Source: Lutispora thermophila DSM 19022 (GTDB taxonomy: Bacteria; Bacillota; Clostridia; Lutisporales; Lutisporaceae). Taken from it: a stretch of 64,000 nucleotides of DNA. The DNA lies in assembly GCF_900142105.1 (NCBI RefSeq), contig NZ_FQZS01000012.1:1-64000 (forward strand). The letters run 5' to 3'. The stretch's first letter is position 1. The number at the start of each line of letters is the position of its first letter. The translations under genes and the position numbers were made by a program. Under the pieces are notes generated by a model. That model was not told where the DNA came from. It saw nothing but the letters and a program-made list of their open reading frames with translations, and made no database searches. Shown here piece after piece: positions 32,933 through 41,350 of this stretch.

Positions 32933-33584
32933 TCTTGTCATTAAGGATATCTTGATACAAAAGAAACAACTCATATTCAGTTTGGTATATTTAGTTTTTA
33001 TTCTAGTGACATTTCAGGGAATGGGTGAAGCTATGTTTCCTATGGGGTTGGTGGCAATGGCATATATGTTGTCTATGACAGCCTGTGCATATGAGGAAAA
33101 AAACAGGTCGGATTTGCTGCTTAATAGCTTGCCCATTAAAAGAGAAAGCATAGTAGCTTCCAAATATCTTTCAGTGTTCGTATATACTTTAATGGTGACA
33201 GCGTTATATGAGGCAATGGTTATAATAATCAACATACTAAATATACCATTGAAGACCTTTCCTTTATCATTAGAGATGTTTATAGGCGGTTTGGTAGCGG
33301 TATGTTCCATGACGGGAATATACTTTCCCATATACTTTAAATTTGGATATATGAAAATGAGAGTAGCCAACTTCGTATTGTTCTTCCTGTTTTTCTTTGG
33401 TTCGTCCTATATGACACATTTTTTAAATTCAAATCATGACAGCCTATTGGTTAATGGTATCATTAACTTTTTCAATACACAAAGTGATATCACAATTTCA
33501 CTGGTTTTATTAATAATAATTGCAGTGTATATGCTTTTATCTTTCTTGTTATCCGCATGGTTTTATAATAGAAGAGAATTTTAG
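32925..33584 (+). CDS. ABC-2 type permease of the Ytr-like transporter
   Basis: An integral membrane protein of 219 residues with about six hydrophobic segments. It resembles short ABC-2 permeases encoded beside YtrA-type regulators (start FNLVIKDILIQKKQLIFSLV; then MTACAYEEKNRSDLLLNSLP). Last gene of the three-gene operon and followed by a terminator. Confidence 0.82.
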   Translation: MFNLVIKDILIQKKQLIFSLVYLVFILVTFQGMGEAMFPMGLVAMAYMLSMTACAYEEKNRSDLLLNSLPIKRESIVASKYLSVFVYTLMVTALYEAMVIIINILNIPLKTFPLSLEMFIGGLVAVCSMTGIYFPIYFKFGYMKMRVANFVLFFLFFFGSSYMTHFLNSNHDSLLVNGIINFFNTQSDITISLVLLIIIAVYMLLSFLLSAWFYNRREF

Positions 33585-33587
33585 CCT

Positions 33588-33626
33588 AAAAATGCACCAC
33601 ATCTTACAGATGTGGTGCATTTTTAT
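33588..33626 (+). terminator. Terminator of the Ytr-like operon
   Basis: Hairpin AAAAATGCACCACATC / GATGTGGTGCATTTTT, 3 bp past the stop codon. Confidence 0.88.
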
Positions 33627-34443
33627 TTTTTATGACACCTGCAAAAGAATGTGCTGAACTAAATGTTTCTTTTGATGTTAATATGTAAATTTTACCGTAA
33701 TATAAAGTGGATTGATCATCATGAGGAATTTTATAGAGAAAATCATAACAATCTTTACTTTTATTATATACTCAAAATTATATATGCAAAATTTAAGTAA
33801 AAAACTTCAATACTATTTGCTTCATTGAAGGTGTAATAAAGCAGGGATAATATTTTTCATGTTTGATAAGATTTGTTCAGGTGCCATGTTTCCTATCATA
33901 ATAATTTTGTCACATTTTTTAAAGCATTGTTTCCATTACCTATCCATTTAAATTTAAAATCTAATGCAGATAAGTAGAATCATACAAATCAACTCCGGTA
34001 TGATCATCTTTTAGTGTGGCTAGGATTTCCATAATGAGATATAATTTTCATGATCATTTATATTTTTGTAAACATAGGAAGTTGAGCAACTTTAAGCGTG
34101 TAAAATAGAAGGATAATTATTGATATGGATAAAAAGATAGTTGTTAGATAACTTAATTTATGTAGAGAATAGATATATGAAGCTGTAAGATGCAAATGTA
34201 ATTGAAATTTTGCTTATCATACTATATATAACGTATAGTGTTAGAACTTAAAAGTCCACAAATGTATGATGAATGGCAGAGTTTTAATGACAAGATGCAA
34301 TTTAAAAGATTATTATTGTTTGTATGTTATAGTAATACACTTGTCTATTACTTTGTTGGTTTGAGTTTATATATTCAACTGGACACTATAATAGCCATAT
34401 ATTAGAATATGATATAATATAAAGAATGAAGGAGGAAGTTGTG
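33627..34443. other. Long stretch without intact genes
   Basis: About 820 bp of very AT-rich DNA. The minus strand at 33822-34041 retains protein-like reading in two or three broken frames (separate entry). The rest, 33627-33821 and 34042-34425, shows only short chance ORFs. The nitroreductase ribosome site AAGGAGG is at about 34427-34433. Confidence 0.5.
33822..34041 (-). pseudogene. Decayed coding sequence, family not recognised
   Basis: On the minus strand an ATG at 34032 gives MEILATLKDDHTGVDLYDST before a stop. The next frame continues LDFKFKWIGNGNNALKNVTK. A third ends MIGNMAPEQILSNMKNIIPA up to a TGA at 33822-33824. The three pieces follow one another in order with protein-like composition, as expected for one gene broken by small frameshifts. 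I cannot assign a family. Confidence 0.35.
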
Positions 34444-34953
34444 ATGTTAGAATTGTTGAAGACAAGAAGGAGCATAAGAAAATACTTGGACAAGAGCATT
34501 GAGAAAGAAAAGATGAATTTAATATTAAAAGCAGCTTTAATGGCGCCTACATCGAGAAATAGGAGGCAATGGGAGTTTTACATTGTTGATGATAAGGAAA
34601 GGTTGGCTAAGTTATCTAAATGCAGAGAAAGCGGTTCTCAATTTTTGGAGGATGCAGCTGCAGCAATTGTAGTGGGAGTTGGCGGAGATCCCTATGAGGT
34701 ATGGATTGAGGATGCAGCTATTGCAGCCGTAATAATGCAGCTTACTGCTCACTCATTGGGACTTGGTTCTTGCTGGGTACATGTAAGAGGAAGACAGTAT
34801 AATGACAGCACATCAACGGAGGAATATGTAAAAGGTGTTTTAAACATTCCTGAGAACATAAAGGTTGAGTGCATAATTGCCCTTGGATATCCTGATGAGC
34901 AAAAAGAACCACATGACGAAGAAAAGCTGCTTTATAATAAAATACATAGATAG
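34444..34953 (+). CDS. Nitroreductase-family flavoprotein
   Basis: An FMN-dependent NAD(P)H oxidoreductase of 169 residues in the nitroreductase family. The N-terminal FMN site is LLKTRRSIRKYLDKSI, the central AALMAPTSRNRRQWEFYIVD follows, and the C-terminal phosphate site is VECIIALGYPDEQKE. The sequence DAAIAAVIMQLTAHSLGLGS is family-typical. The ATG at 34444 follows AAGGAGG by 8 bp. Single gene with a terminator. The substrate is not predictable. Confidence 0.9.
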   Translation: MLELLKTRRSIRKYLDKSIEKEKMNLILKAALMAPTSRNRRQWEFYIVDDKERLAKLSKCRESGSQFLEDAAAAIVVGVGGDPYEVWIEDAAIAAVIMQLTAHSLGLGSCWVHVRGRQYNDSTSTEEYVKGVLNIPENIKVECIIALGYPDEQKEPHDEEKLLYNKIHR

Positions 34954-34966
34954 CACAACAATTTAA

Positions 34967-35008
34967 AACCCTTCATTGTCTGTAATGGACTCTGAAGGGT
35001 TATTTTTT
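34967..35008 (+). terminator. Terminator after the nitroreductase gene
   Basis: AACCCTTCA / TGAAGGGTT with a 17-nt loop and a T run (TTATTTTTT). Confidence 0.75.
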
Positions 35009-35035
35009 CATAAGACTTTGCATAATACACCCATA

Positions 35036-36076
35036 TCATTTAAAGACCATGGATATTAAGTGTATAACCTGAGGGAAAATTGATATAACTGTTATGAGAC
35101 GAATTATCTGCATGACAACAAGGTCTGTGCTATAGGCTCCAATATCCGATGATATAAGGGCCATGTCTGTGGCCCCTGCAGGTGTAGCTGCCAACATGGC
35201 TTCCTTTATAGGTATTTTGAATGTTTTATTCAGGATTTTACCAACTACAAAGCAGTTCAAAAAATATCCAAGCATTATGATTACAGAAGGTATAACGATA
35301 TATTTCAATTCATTTAGACTTCTGTAATCTATGCTGCAACCTATAAAAGAACCTGATAATACCTGAGCCAGCCTTCTTGCCTTTAAAGGCATATAAGCTT
35401 TGTTTAAGAATAAGTTCACACATATTGTGCCTATCATGGAAAACAATAATATGCCTGCAGGAATGTTCAATAGCTTACCGATTATTCCTCCCAATGTAGC
35501 TATGATTGTTGTGTGTATGAAATTTACTGTATTAGCATTTTCATTTTTTCTCTTTGATGAAACAACAGCATTGTTTTCCACATTATCATTTCTAGAACCA
35601 ATTTGAGAAATTATACTTGGCAACAATCCTATACATGCAACCATTCTGATAAATTGAAGAACTGCTACCTTAGCCATATCAGCTCCCATATCGGCGCTTA
35701 TAATCGGAATTTCCGTCATCCCACCTGGCACACAGCTCATAAGAGATGTTATAAGATCCATAGGGCTTATGAAGTATACTATAAAACCTGTTAAGATATT
35801 TGTCATTAACATACCCAACATCAGAACCAATGAGGGTTTTATGATCTTTTTAATTTTTCTTATATCTTCTTTTTGCACTGAACAGCCTATAAATGCTCCT
35901 GCTAATATTTGTGCTGCATATTTGCCATAAATGGGCATATAAGCCATATCCAATGAAATATTCAATAGTGCAACTCCAAAAATTGCGCCTACCATCATAC
36001 CTCCGGGGATCTTGATTTTATAAAATACATATCCGCATAATAATCCAATTAAAAAGGTTAATATAATGTTAGTCAT
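35036..36076 (-). CDS. AbrB-family integral membrane protein (PF05145 type)
   Basis: A membrane protein of 346 residues made of two similar halves, each with several hydrophobic segments. The halves repeat stretches such as AQILAGAFIGCSVQKEDIRK and AQVLSGSFIGCSIDYRSLNE, and CVPGGMTEIPIISADMGADM and AATPAGATDMALISSDIGAY. This internal duplication is the hallmark of the 'AbrB duplication' membrane family, once annotated as ammonia monooxygenase-like or transcriptional regulator. It is unrelated to the DNA-binding AbrB. Probable transporter, substrate unknown. The ATG at 36076 follows GAGGGTG. Confidence 0.85.
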   Translation of the reverse strand: MTNIILTFLIGLLCGYVFYKIKIPGGMMVGAIFGVALLNISLDMAYMPIYGKYAAQILAGAFIGCSVQKEDIRKIKKIIKPSLVLMLGMLMTNILTGFIVYFISPMDLITSLMSCVPGGMTEIPIISADMGADMAKVAVLQFIRMVACIGLLPSIISQIGSRNDNVENNAVVSSKRKNENANTVNFIHTTIIATLGGIIGKLLNIPAGILLFSMIGTICVNLFLNKAYMPLKARRLAQVLSGSFIGCSIDYRSLNELKYIVIPSVIIMLGYFLNCFVVGKILNKTFKIPIKEAMLAATPAGATDMALISSDIGAYSTDLVVMQIIRLITVISIFPQVIHLISMVFK

Positions 36077-36254
36077 ATGATGCACCCTCTAGAAAGTTGA
36101 ATCAATAATCAATATACTATATTTTTATGGAAGTTTCAAATGAACCATTTTAGAAAATAATTAAAATTTATACATTTATTTTTATAATAATAAACAAATC
36201 AATGAGACATAGTGATATAATTAAACTATGACATAAAAGTTGTGAGGAGCTGAA

Positions 36255-37241
36255 ATGATGATACATTTTGATGATGTTGTAAAATCCGTGGAGAGAATAG
36301 ATGAGTACATATACAATACTCCGCTGGATTATTCAATATATTTGAGTAGTAGTAAAACAAACACTTCTGTTTTTTTGAAGCTTGAGTGTCAGCAAAAACT
36401 GAGGGGCTTTAAAATAAGAGGGGCATTGAGTAAATTGACCAATCTGACAGAAGAAGAGAAAGCCAAAGGAGTTCTGGCTGTGTCCTCCGGCAACCATGGT
36501 GCAGGTGTAAGTTATGCGGCTCATGTTCTGGGAGGAATAAAAGCTAAAATATATGTTCCAGAGACTATTCCAGCATCAAAGCTTGATAAAATTAAATACT
36601 ATGGAGCAGATGTAGTCGCAGTGGGTAAGAATTATGATGAAGCCCATGCAGCAGCTTTGAAAGCATTGGAGGAAGAGAAGCTTACATTTGTAGATCCATG
36701 TTCAGATGTAGATGTTATTGCAGGACAGGGAACTATTGCCACTGAAATATTGAAAGCGAACCCCGATATAGATACAATAATAGTTCCAATAGGTGGCGGA
36801 GGTCTAATAACAGGTATATCTGTAGCTGCAAAACACATTAAACCATCTATAAATGTTATTGGAGTTCAGACAGTTGCTTGTCCTGCCATGAAAAGAGCCA
36901 TGGAGGATCAAGTCTTCTATGAAGACTTTCCTTCGGAACCATCCATATGTGATGCACTGGTCGGTGGAGTGGGGGAGATACCCTATAAAATGTCTCGAAA
37001 GTGTATAGATGATATAATTATTGTGGAAGAAGAAAAAATAAAGGAAGCTCTTTTGTTCCTTATTCAAAAGGAAAAGATAATAGCTGAGCCTGCTGGAGCT
37101 GTTGGCGTAGCAGCATTTATGGCTAATCCGGAAGTCTTTAGAAACAGAAATGTAGCCATAGTCATAAGCGGAGGTAATTTGGATTATTTATTGATAAAAT
37201 CTATAATAAATAAAGAGATTATAGATAAAAACTATTGGTAA
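36255..37241 (+). CDS. Threonine/serine dehydratase-like PLP enzyme
   Basis: A cytoplasmic fold-type II PLP enzyme of 328 residues, similar to catabolic threonine dehydratase and serine dehydratase/racemase proteins. The PLP lysine is in KLRGFKIRGALSKL, the substrate loop is VSSGNHGAGVSYA and the phosphate loop is PIGGGGLITG. It lacks the C-terminal ACT regulatory domain of biosynthetic IlvA, so it is a catabolic or racemase-type enzyme. Likely reaction: threonine to 2-oxobutanoate plus ammonia. Single gene upstream of pst. Confidence 0.85.
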   Translation: MMIHFDDVVKSVERIDEYIYNTPLDYSIYLSSSKTNTSVFLKLECQQKLRGFKIRGALSKLTNLTEEEKAKGVLAVSSGNHGAGVSYAAHVLGGIKAKIYVPETIPASKLDKIKYYGADVVAVGKNYDEAHAAALKALEEEKLTFVDPCSDVDVIAGQGTIATEILKANPDIDTIIVPIGGGGLITGISVAAKHIKPSINVIGVQTVACPAMKRAMEDQVFYEDFPSEPSICDALVGGVGEIPYKMSRKCIDDIIIVEEEKIKEALLFLIQKEKIIAEPAGAVGVAAFMANPEVFRNRNVAIVISGGNLDYLLIKSIINKEIIDKNYW

Positions 37242-37314
37242 TAATATTGCAAACATATTAGAATCACTATGTGCATGATACATGATGCTAAATGAGGAAT
37301 AGAGGAGGAAATTT

Positions 37315-38241
37315 ATGAAAAGGGTTTGGAGTATCATAATATGTTTGTCGTTGATTTTTGCCATGGTTTTAACAGGCTGTACAAGCCAGGGTGCTGATGT
37401 TCAGACCAATAGCAATAAAGAAAACGAAACTAATAATGAGTTTAAAGCTGAAATGACATTCAATGGTTCTTCTACATTGGCGCCGGTTATAACTGCTATA
37501 GCTACAGAGTTTATAGAAGAAAATACCACTTGGGATAAAGTTGATTCAAGTTTCCCTGATAAGTATATATCAATTTATGTGTCTGCCGGCGGTTCAGGAG
37601 CCGGCGTAAAGGCAGTTATAGAAGGAACTGCAGATTTTGGTATGTTGGCTAGAGAAGTTAAGAGTGAGGAATTAGAAAAAATAGGAGATGCAAAAGTATA
37701 TAAACTTGGAGTAGATGCATTGACTATTTCCATCAATCCAGAGAATCCACTGGCTCAACTTAGAGATAATCTGACAACGGAAGAAGTTAAGAAGATTTTT
37801 GCAGGAGAATACAAGTATTGGGATGAGCTTGACAGTAGCTTACCTCATAGAGAAATTGTTGTTGTAATTAGAGATTTAAGCGGTGGAGCTCATGAAGTAT
37901 TCCAGAAAAGCGTCATGGGTGATACTCAAATAAGACCGGATGCTATCCAGTCTCCTTCAATGGGAGCTTTGGTTACTAAGATAATAGAGAACAAAGATGC
38001 AATTGGATATGCTTCTTATGGTATGGTTAATCAGAATAAAGGCAAATTAATGCCATTAAAAGTAGATGGAGTTGAACCGACAGAGCAAACTATAGTAGAT
38101 GGTTCTTATAAAATATCAAGACCACTTATAGTTGTAAAAAGAGGAGAATTGACTGCTCCCCAGAAAGCATTCATGGATGTTGTAATGTCAGAAAAAGGAG
38201 CGGAAGTAATAGAAGAAATGGGTTTTGTACCTGTAAAATAG
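37315..38241 (+). CDS. pstS: Phosphate ABC transporter substrate-binding lipoprotein
   Basis: A lipid-anchored extracellular binding protein of 308 residues. The lipobox is VLTGC (Cys near residue 22). The anion-binding loops are typical of PstS: FNGSSTLAPVITAIA near residue 50, SAGGSGAGVKAVIEGTADFG near 100, and RDLSGGAHEVF near 186. The ATG follows GAGGAGGA. A hairpin terminator separates it from pstC, so more binding protein than permease is likely made. No PhoB-type repeat was recognised upstream. Confidence 0.9.
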   Translation: MKRVWSIIICLSLIFAMVLTGCTSQGADVQTNSNKENETNNEFKAEMTFNGSSTLAPVITAIATEFIEENTTWDKVDSSFPDKYISIYVSAGGSGAGVKAVIEGTADFGMLAREVKSEELEKIGDAKVYKLGVDALTISINPENPLAQLRDNLTTEEVKKIFAGEYKYWDELDSSLPHREIVVVIRDLSGGAHEVFQKSVMGDTQIRPDAIQSPSMGALVTKIIENKDAIGYASYGMVNQNKGKLMPLKVDGVEPTEQTIVDGSYKISRPLIVVKRGELTAPQKAFMDVVMSEKGAEVIEEMGFVPVK

Positions 38242-38246
38242 TAATT

Positions 38247-38277
38247 TATCAGGGGATTTATCCCCTGAATTTTTTTA
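38247..38277 (+). terminator. Terminator-like hairpin between pstS and pstC
   Basis: TCAGGGGA / TCCCCTGA with a 4-nt loop followed by seven T. Confidence 0.82.
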
Positions 38278-38287
38278 GGGTGATAGT

Positions 38288-39151
38288 ATGAAAACAGCAT
38301 TTGATAAAGTTTCAGTATTTTTGGTTAAGGTTTTGACTCTTTTTTCATTGTTGCTTCTTTCTTTTATAATTATTTTTATCTTTAAAGAAGGTTATACATT
38401 TTTTAAAGAAGTTCCCATACTCAAGTTTATAACAGGCACGACATGGAATCCTACGGGGGATCCAAAGAAATTGTCTATTTTCAATATTATCTTAGGAACA
38501 TTGTATGTTTCTATTGTTGCCATAGTCATTGCATTGCCCATTGGCATAGGATGTGCACTATTATTATCAGGATATGTGAAAGAAAGGCCAAGATTGATAA
38601 TAAGAGGATTCATTGATATAATAGCCGGCATACCTTCTGTAATTTTTGGATTTATAGGTTTAATGGTATTGGTGAAATTTTTTGAAAAAGCTTTTGGTTT
38701 CGCTTCAGGTGAGTCAGTGTTAGCTGGAGGCATACTTCTGGCGATAATGGTTTTGCCATATATAATATCAACTTGTGATGAAACAATGGATAAGTTATAT
38801 AGAGCTTATTCTCCGGTTGCTCAAGCGATGGGTATTTCAAAAATCTATATCTTACGGACTATCGTTTTGCCACAAAGTCTGAGAGGTATTGCAGCTGCTG
38901 CAGTTTTGGCTTTTGGCAGAGCCATGGGTGAGACTATGGCTGTTATGATGGTTATAGGAAATGCACCAATAATGCCAAAATTGCTAGGCAAATGTCAAAC
39001 CATACCATCTCTTATTGCTCTTGAGATGGGGATGGCGGAGGTAGGCAGCTTGCATTATCATGCTCTTTTTGCAGCCGGTTTCGTATTAATGGCTATTTTG
39101 CTTATCTTAAATATAGCTCTATACTATGTGAAAAGGAGCCTGGACAGATGA
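38288..39151 (+). CDS. pstC: Phosphate ABC transporter permease
   Basis: An inner-membrane permease of 287 residues with six predicted segments. The ATPase-contact loop is AQAMGISKIYILRTIVLPQS. The stretch VIFGFIGLMVLVKFFEKAFG is characteristic of PstC. It overlaps pstA by 4 bp (ATGA). Confidence 0.9.
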   Translation: MKTAFDKVSVFLVKVLTLFSLLLLSFIIIFIFKEGYTFFKEVPILKFITGTTWNPTGDPKKLSIFNIILGTLYVSIVAIVIALPIGIGCALLLSGYVKERPRLIIRGFIDIIAGIPSVIFGFIGLMVLVKFFEKAFGFASGESVLAGGILLAIMVLPYIISTCDETMDKLYRAYSPVAQAMGISKIYILRTIVLPQSLRGIAAAAVLAFGRAMGETMAVMMVIGNAPIMPKLLGKCQTIPSLIALEMGMAEVGSLHYHALFAAGFVLMAILLILNIALYYVKRSLDR

Positions 39152-39987
39152 TGAAAAGGATAAAATCCGTAATGTTTGCATTATGGATATGTTTAAGCTT
39201 TATCTTAACCATTGCATCAGGATCATTCGTCATATTATATATTTTTATAAAAGGCTTTAAATCAGTAGACTTGGAATTCTTGCTGTCAAATCCTGGCGGG
39301 ATACCTATCGGAACAGAAGGTGGTGTTTTTCCTGCTATAATTGGAAGCATACTTCTCATGCTTATTGCCATTGTTTTTGCATCAATTTTGGCTATTGCCA
39401 CAGCTGTTTATATAGTGTTTTACTGTAGATCACAAAGATTGGAAAACATTGCCGATGCCATTATACAATGCATGGCAGGAGTTCCATCTATAGTGCTTGG
39501 GCTTTTTGGATATTCGGTTATGGTTGTTACTTTTAATATGGGCAGATCTTTATTATCTGCAGGCTTGACTTTGGGTCTAATGATATTTCCTTTTATACAG
39601 GTAAGAGTAGAAAAGGCTTTTCAGGAATTCAGCAGATCTGCCATAAATGCTTCCTATTCGTTGGGAGTGAGCAAGGTTTATACTATCTTTAAGCTGGTGT
39701 TGCCCCAATGCAGAAGAGATATAGTATCTTCCATAACCTTGGCTGGGGGTTTTGCCATGGGTGCAGCAGCGCCAATCATGCTTACAGGAGCAGTTATATT
39801 CGCTCCAGTGCCAAAATCATTATCTTCGCCTGTTATGGCATTACCTCTTCATCTATATATACTGGCTAATGAAGGCATATCAATGGAAAAGGCCTATGCT
39901 ACTGCACTGGTACTTATAGCCTTGTTGATAATAATAAATATATTTGCTATGACCTTAACCTTATGGAGAAAGGAAGTTAAGAGATGA
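39148..39987 (+). CDS. pstA: Phosphate ABC transporter permease
   Basis: An inner-membrane permease of 279 residues with six predicted segments. Family-typical parts are GGIPIGTEGGVFPAIIGSIL, GVPSIVLGLFGY and the contact loop NASYSLGVSKVYTIFKLVLP. It overlaps both neighbours by 4 bp, so translation is coupled. Confidence 0.9.
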   Translation: MMKRIKSVMFALWICLSFILTIASGSFVILYIFIKGFKSVDLEFLLSNPGGIPIGTEGGVFPAIIGSILLMLIAIVFASILAIATAVYIVFYCRSQRLENIADAIIQCMAGVPSIVLGLFGYSVMVVTFNMGRSLLSAGLTLGLMIFPFIQVRVEKAFQEFSRSAINASYSLGVSKVYTIFKLVLPQCRRDIVSSITLAGGFAMGAAAPIMLTGAVIFAPVPKSLSSPVMALPLHLYILANEGISMEKAYATALVLIALLIIINIFAMTLTLWRKEVKR

Positions 39988-40727
39988 ATGTACTGGAATT
40001 AAAGGACTTTAGAGCTTATTATGGGAGTAAAAGGGTAATTAATAATCTGAATATGGCAATCAAAAAGAATAAGATAACTGCAATAATAGGACCATCAGGT
40101 TGCGGTAAGTCAACTTTATTGATGTCCTTAAACACAATGTTAGAGGAAGCCGAAGGAAGAACAGAAGGCCAGATTTTGTTTAATGGTAAGGATGTACATT
40201 CTATATCAAAAGAAGAGGTTAGAAGAAGAATAGGAATAGTTTTTCAGAAACCAACGCCATTTCCATTCTCCATATATAAAAATCTTACTTACGCTCCCAT
40301 ATATTATGGAGTAAAAGATAAGAAAAGGCTTGATGGAATTGTTGTGGAGAAACTAAAAATATCAGGCCTTTATGAAGAAGTAAAAGATGAAATTCATGGA
40401 TCTGCTCTTAAACTATCAGGTGGACAGCAACAAAGGCTTTGCATAGCAAGAGCCTTGACGGTGGAGCCTGATGTTTTGCTGTTAGATGAGCCTTGTTCTG
40501 CACTTGATGTGAAGAATACGGCTAATATAGAAAAAATGTTAATGAACTTGGTTCAGGATTACACTATAGTAATAGTAACCCACAATCTTTCTCAGGCAAA
40601 AAGAATATCAGATTATACTGCATTCATGCTTGATGGAGAACTCATCGAATATGATGAAACTCATAGGATATTCACTTCTCCTCAAGATAATAGGACAAAG
40701 GAATATATAGAAGGAATTTATGGTTAA
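39984..40727 (+). CDS. pstB: Phosphate ABC transporter ATP-binding protein
   Basis: An ATPase of 247 residues. It has Walker A GPSGCGKST, the PstB-type Q-loop region GIVFQKPTPFPFSIYKNLTY, signature LSGGQQQRLCIARAL, Walker B LLLDEPCSALDV (DEPTSALDP is usual) and switch His in VTHNLSQAKRISDYTAFM. It drives uptake of phosphate or a related oxyanion. No phoU gene follows; the next gene encodes a HAD protein. Confidence 0.9.
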   Translation: MNVLELKDFRAYYGSKRVINNLNMAIKKNKITAIIGPSGCGKSTLLMSLNTMLEEAEGRTEGQILFNGKDVHSISKEEVRRRIGIVFQKPTPFPFSIYKNLTYAPIYYGVKDKKRLDGIVVEKLKISGLYEEVKDEIHGSALKLSGGQQQRLCIARALTVEPDVLLLDEPCSALDVKNTANIEKMLMNLVQDYTIVIVTHNLSQAKRISDYTAFMLDGELIEYDETHRIFTSPQDNRTKEYIEGIYG

Positions 40728-40743
40728 ATAGGAGTGATTACTG

Positions 40744-41214
40744 ATGTTGAAATATGATATACCAGGTTTAGGAGAAATATATATTGAAAATGTTGTTTTC
40801 GATTATAACGGCACCATTGCAGAGGATGGCGAGCTTATAGAAGATGTTGGTGAACTTTTAACAGAGTTGAAGGAATACAGCAATGTATATATACTCACTG
40901 CAGATACCTATGGAACTGTAAGAGAAAAATGCAGTCATCTAGGTGTTATGATTAAGACATTTCCCACAGGGAAAGCTTCTGAATACAAGAAAGAGGTGGT
41001 TGTAGATCTTGGAGCAGATAAGACAATCTGTATAGGTAATGGTTTCAATGACATTGAGATGTTTAAAGTTTCAAGGTTGTCAATAGCTGTTGTTTCAAGA
41101 GAAGGATGCAGCGGAAAATTGCTGGCCCATGCAGATGTGGTAGTACATTCTATAAAAGATGCCATTGATATTTTGTTAAATTCTGATAGATTAAAGGCAA
41201 CTTTGCGAGAGTAG
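40744..41214 (+). CDS. HAD-superfamily phosphatase-like protein
   Basis: A small soluble HAD protein of 156 residues. Motif I is FDYNGTIAEDG, with Asn in place of the usual second Asp region residue (DxN rather than DxD). Motif II is LTADT, and the motif III/IV region is KTICIGNGFNDIEMFK. It resembles the catalytic core of P-type ATPases detached from the membrane part. Placed 16 bp after pstB, where phoU usually lies. The substrate is unknown; the DxN motif may alter its catalysis. Confidence 0.78.
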   Translation: MLKYDIPGLGEIYIENVVFDYNGTIAEDGELIEDVGELLTELKEYSNVYILTADTYGTVREKCSHLGVMIKTFPTGKASEYKKEVVVDLGADKTICIGNGFNDIEMFKVSRLSIAVVSREGCSGKLLAHADVVVHSIKDAIDILLNSDRLKATLRE

Positions 41215-41350
41215 GAACATGAAGATAAAAGTGAAGATTGGGAATATTGTAGCAAATTACTTCAATTCTATTGTTTAATATGCTATATTATTCATATATA
41301 ACCTTATTCATAATATATCATTATTTTGGATATTTAATAAAGGTGAACTT

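Noticed and set aside
33721-33826. 35-codon hydrophobic ORF (MRNFIEKIITIF...) as a toxin-like peptide
   Set aside because: No ribosome site, no terminator, and it lies in a decayed AT-rich region where such ORFs arise by chance.
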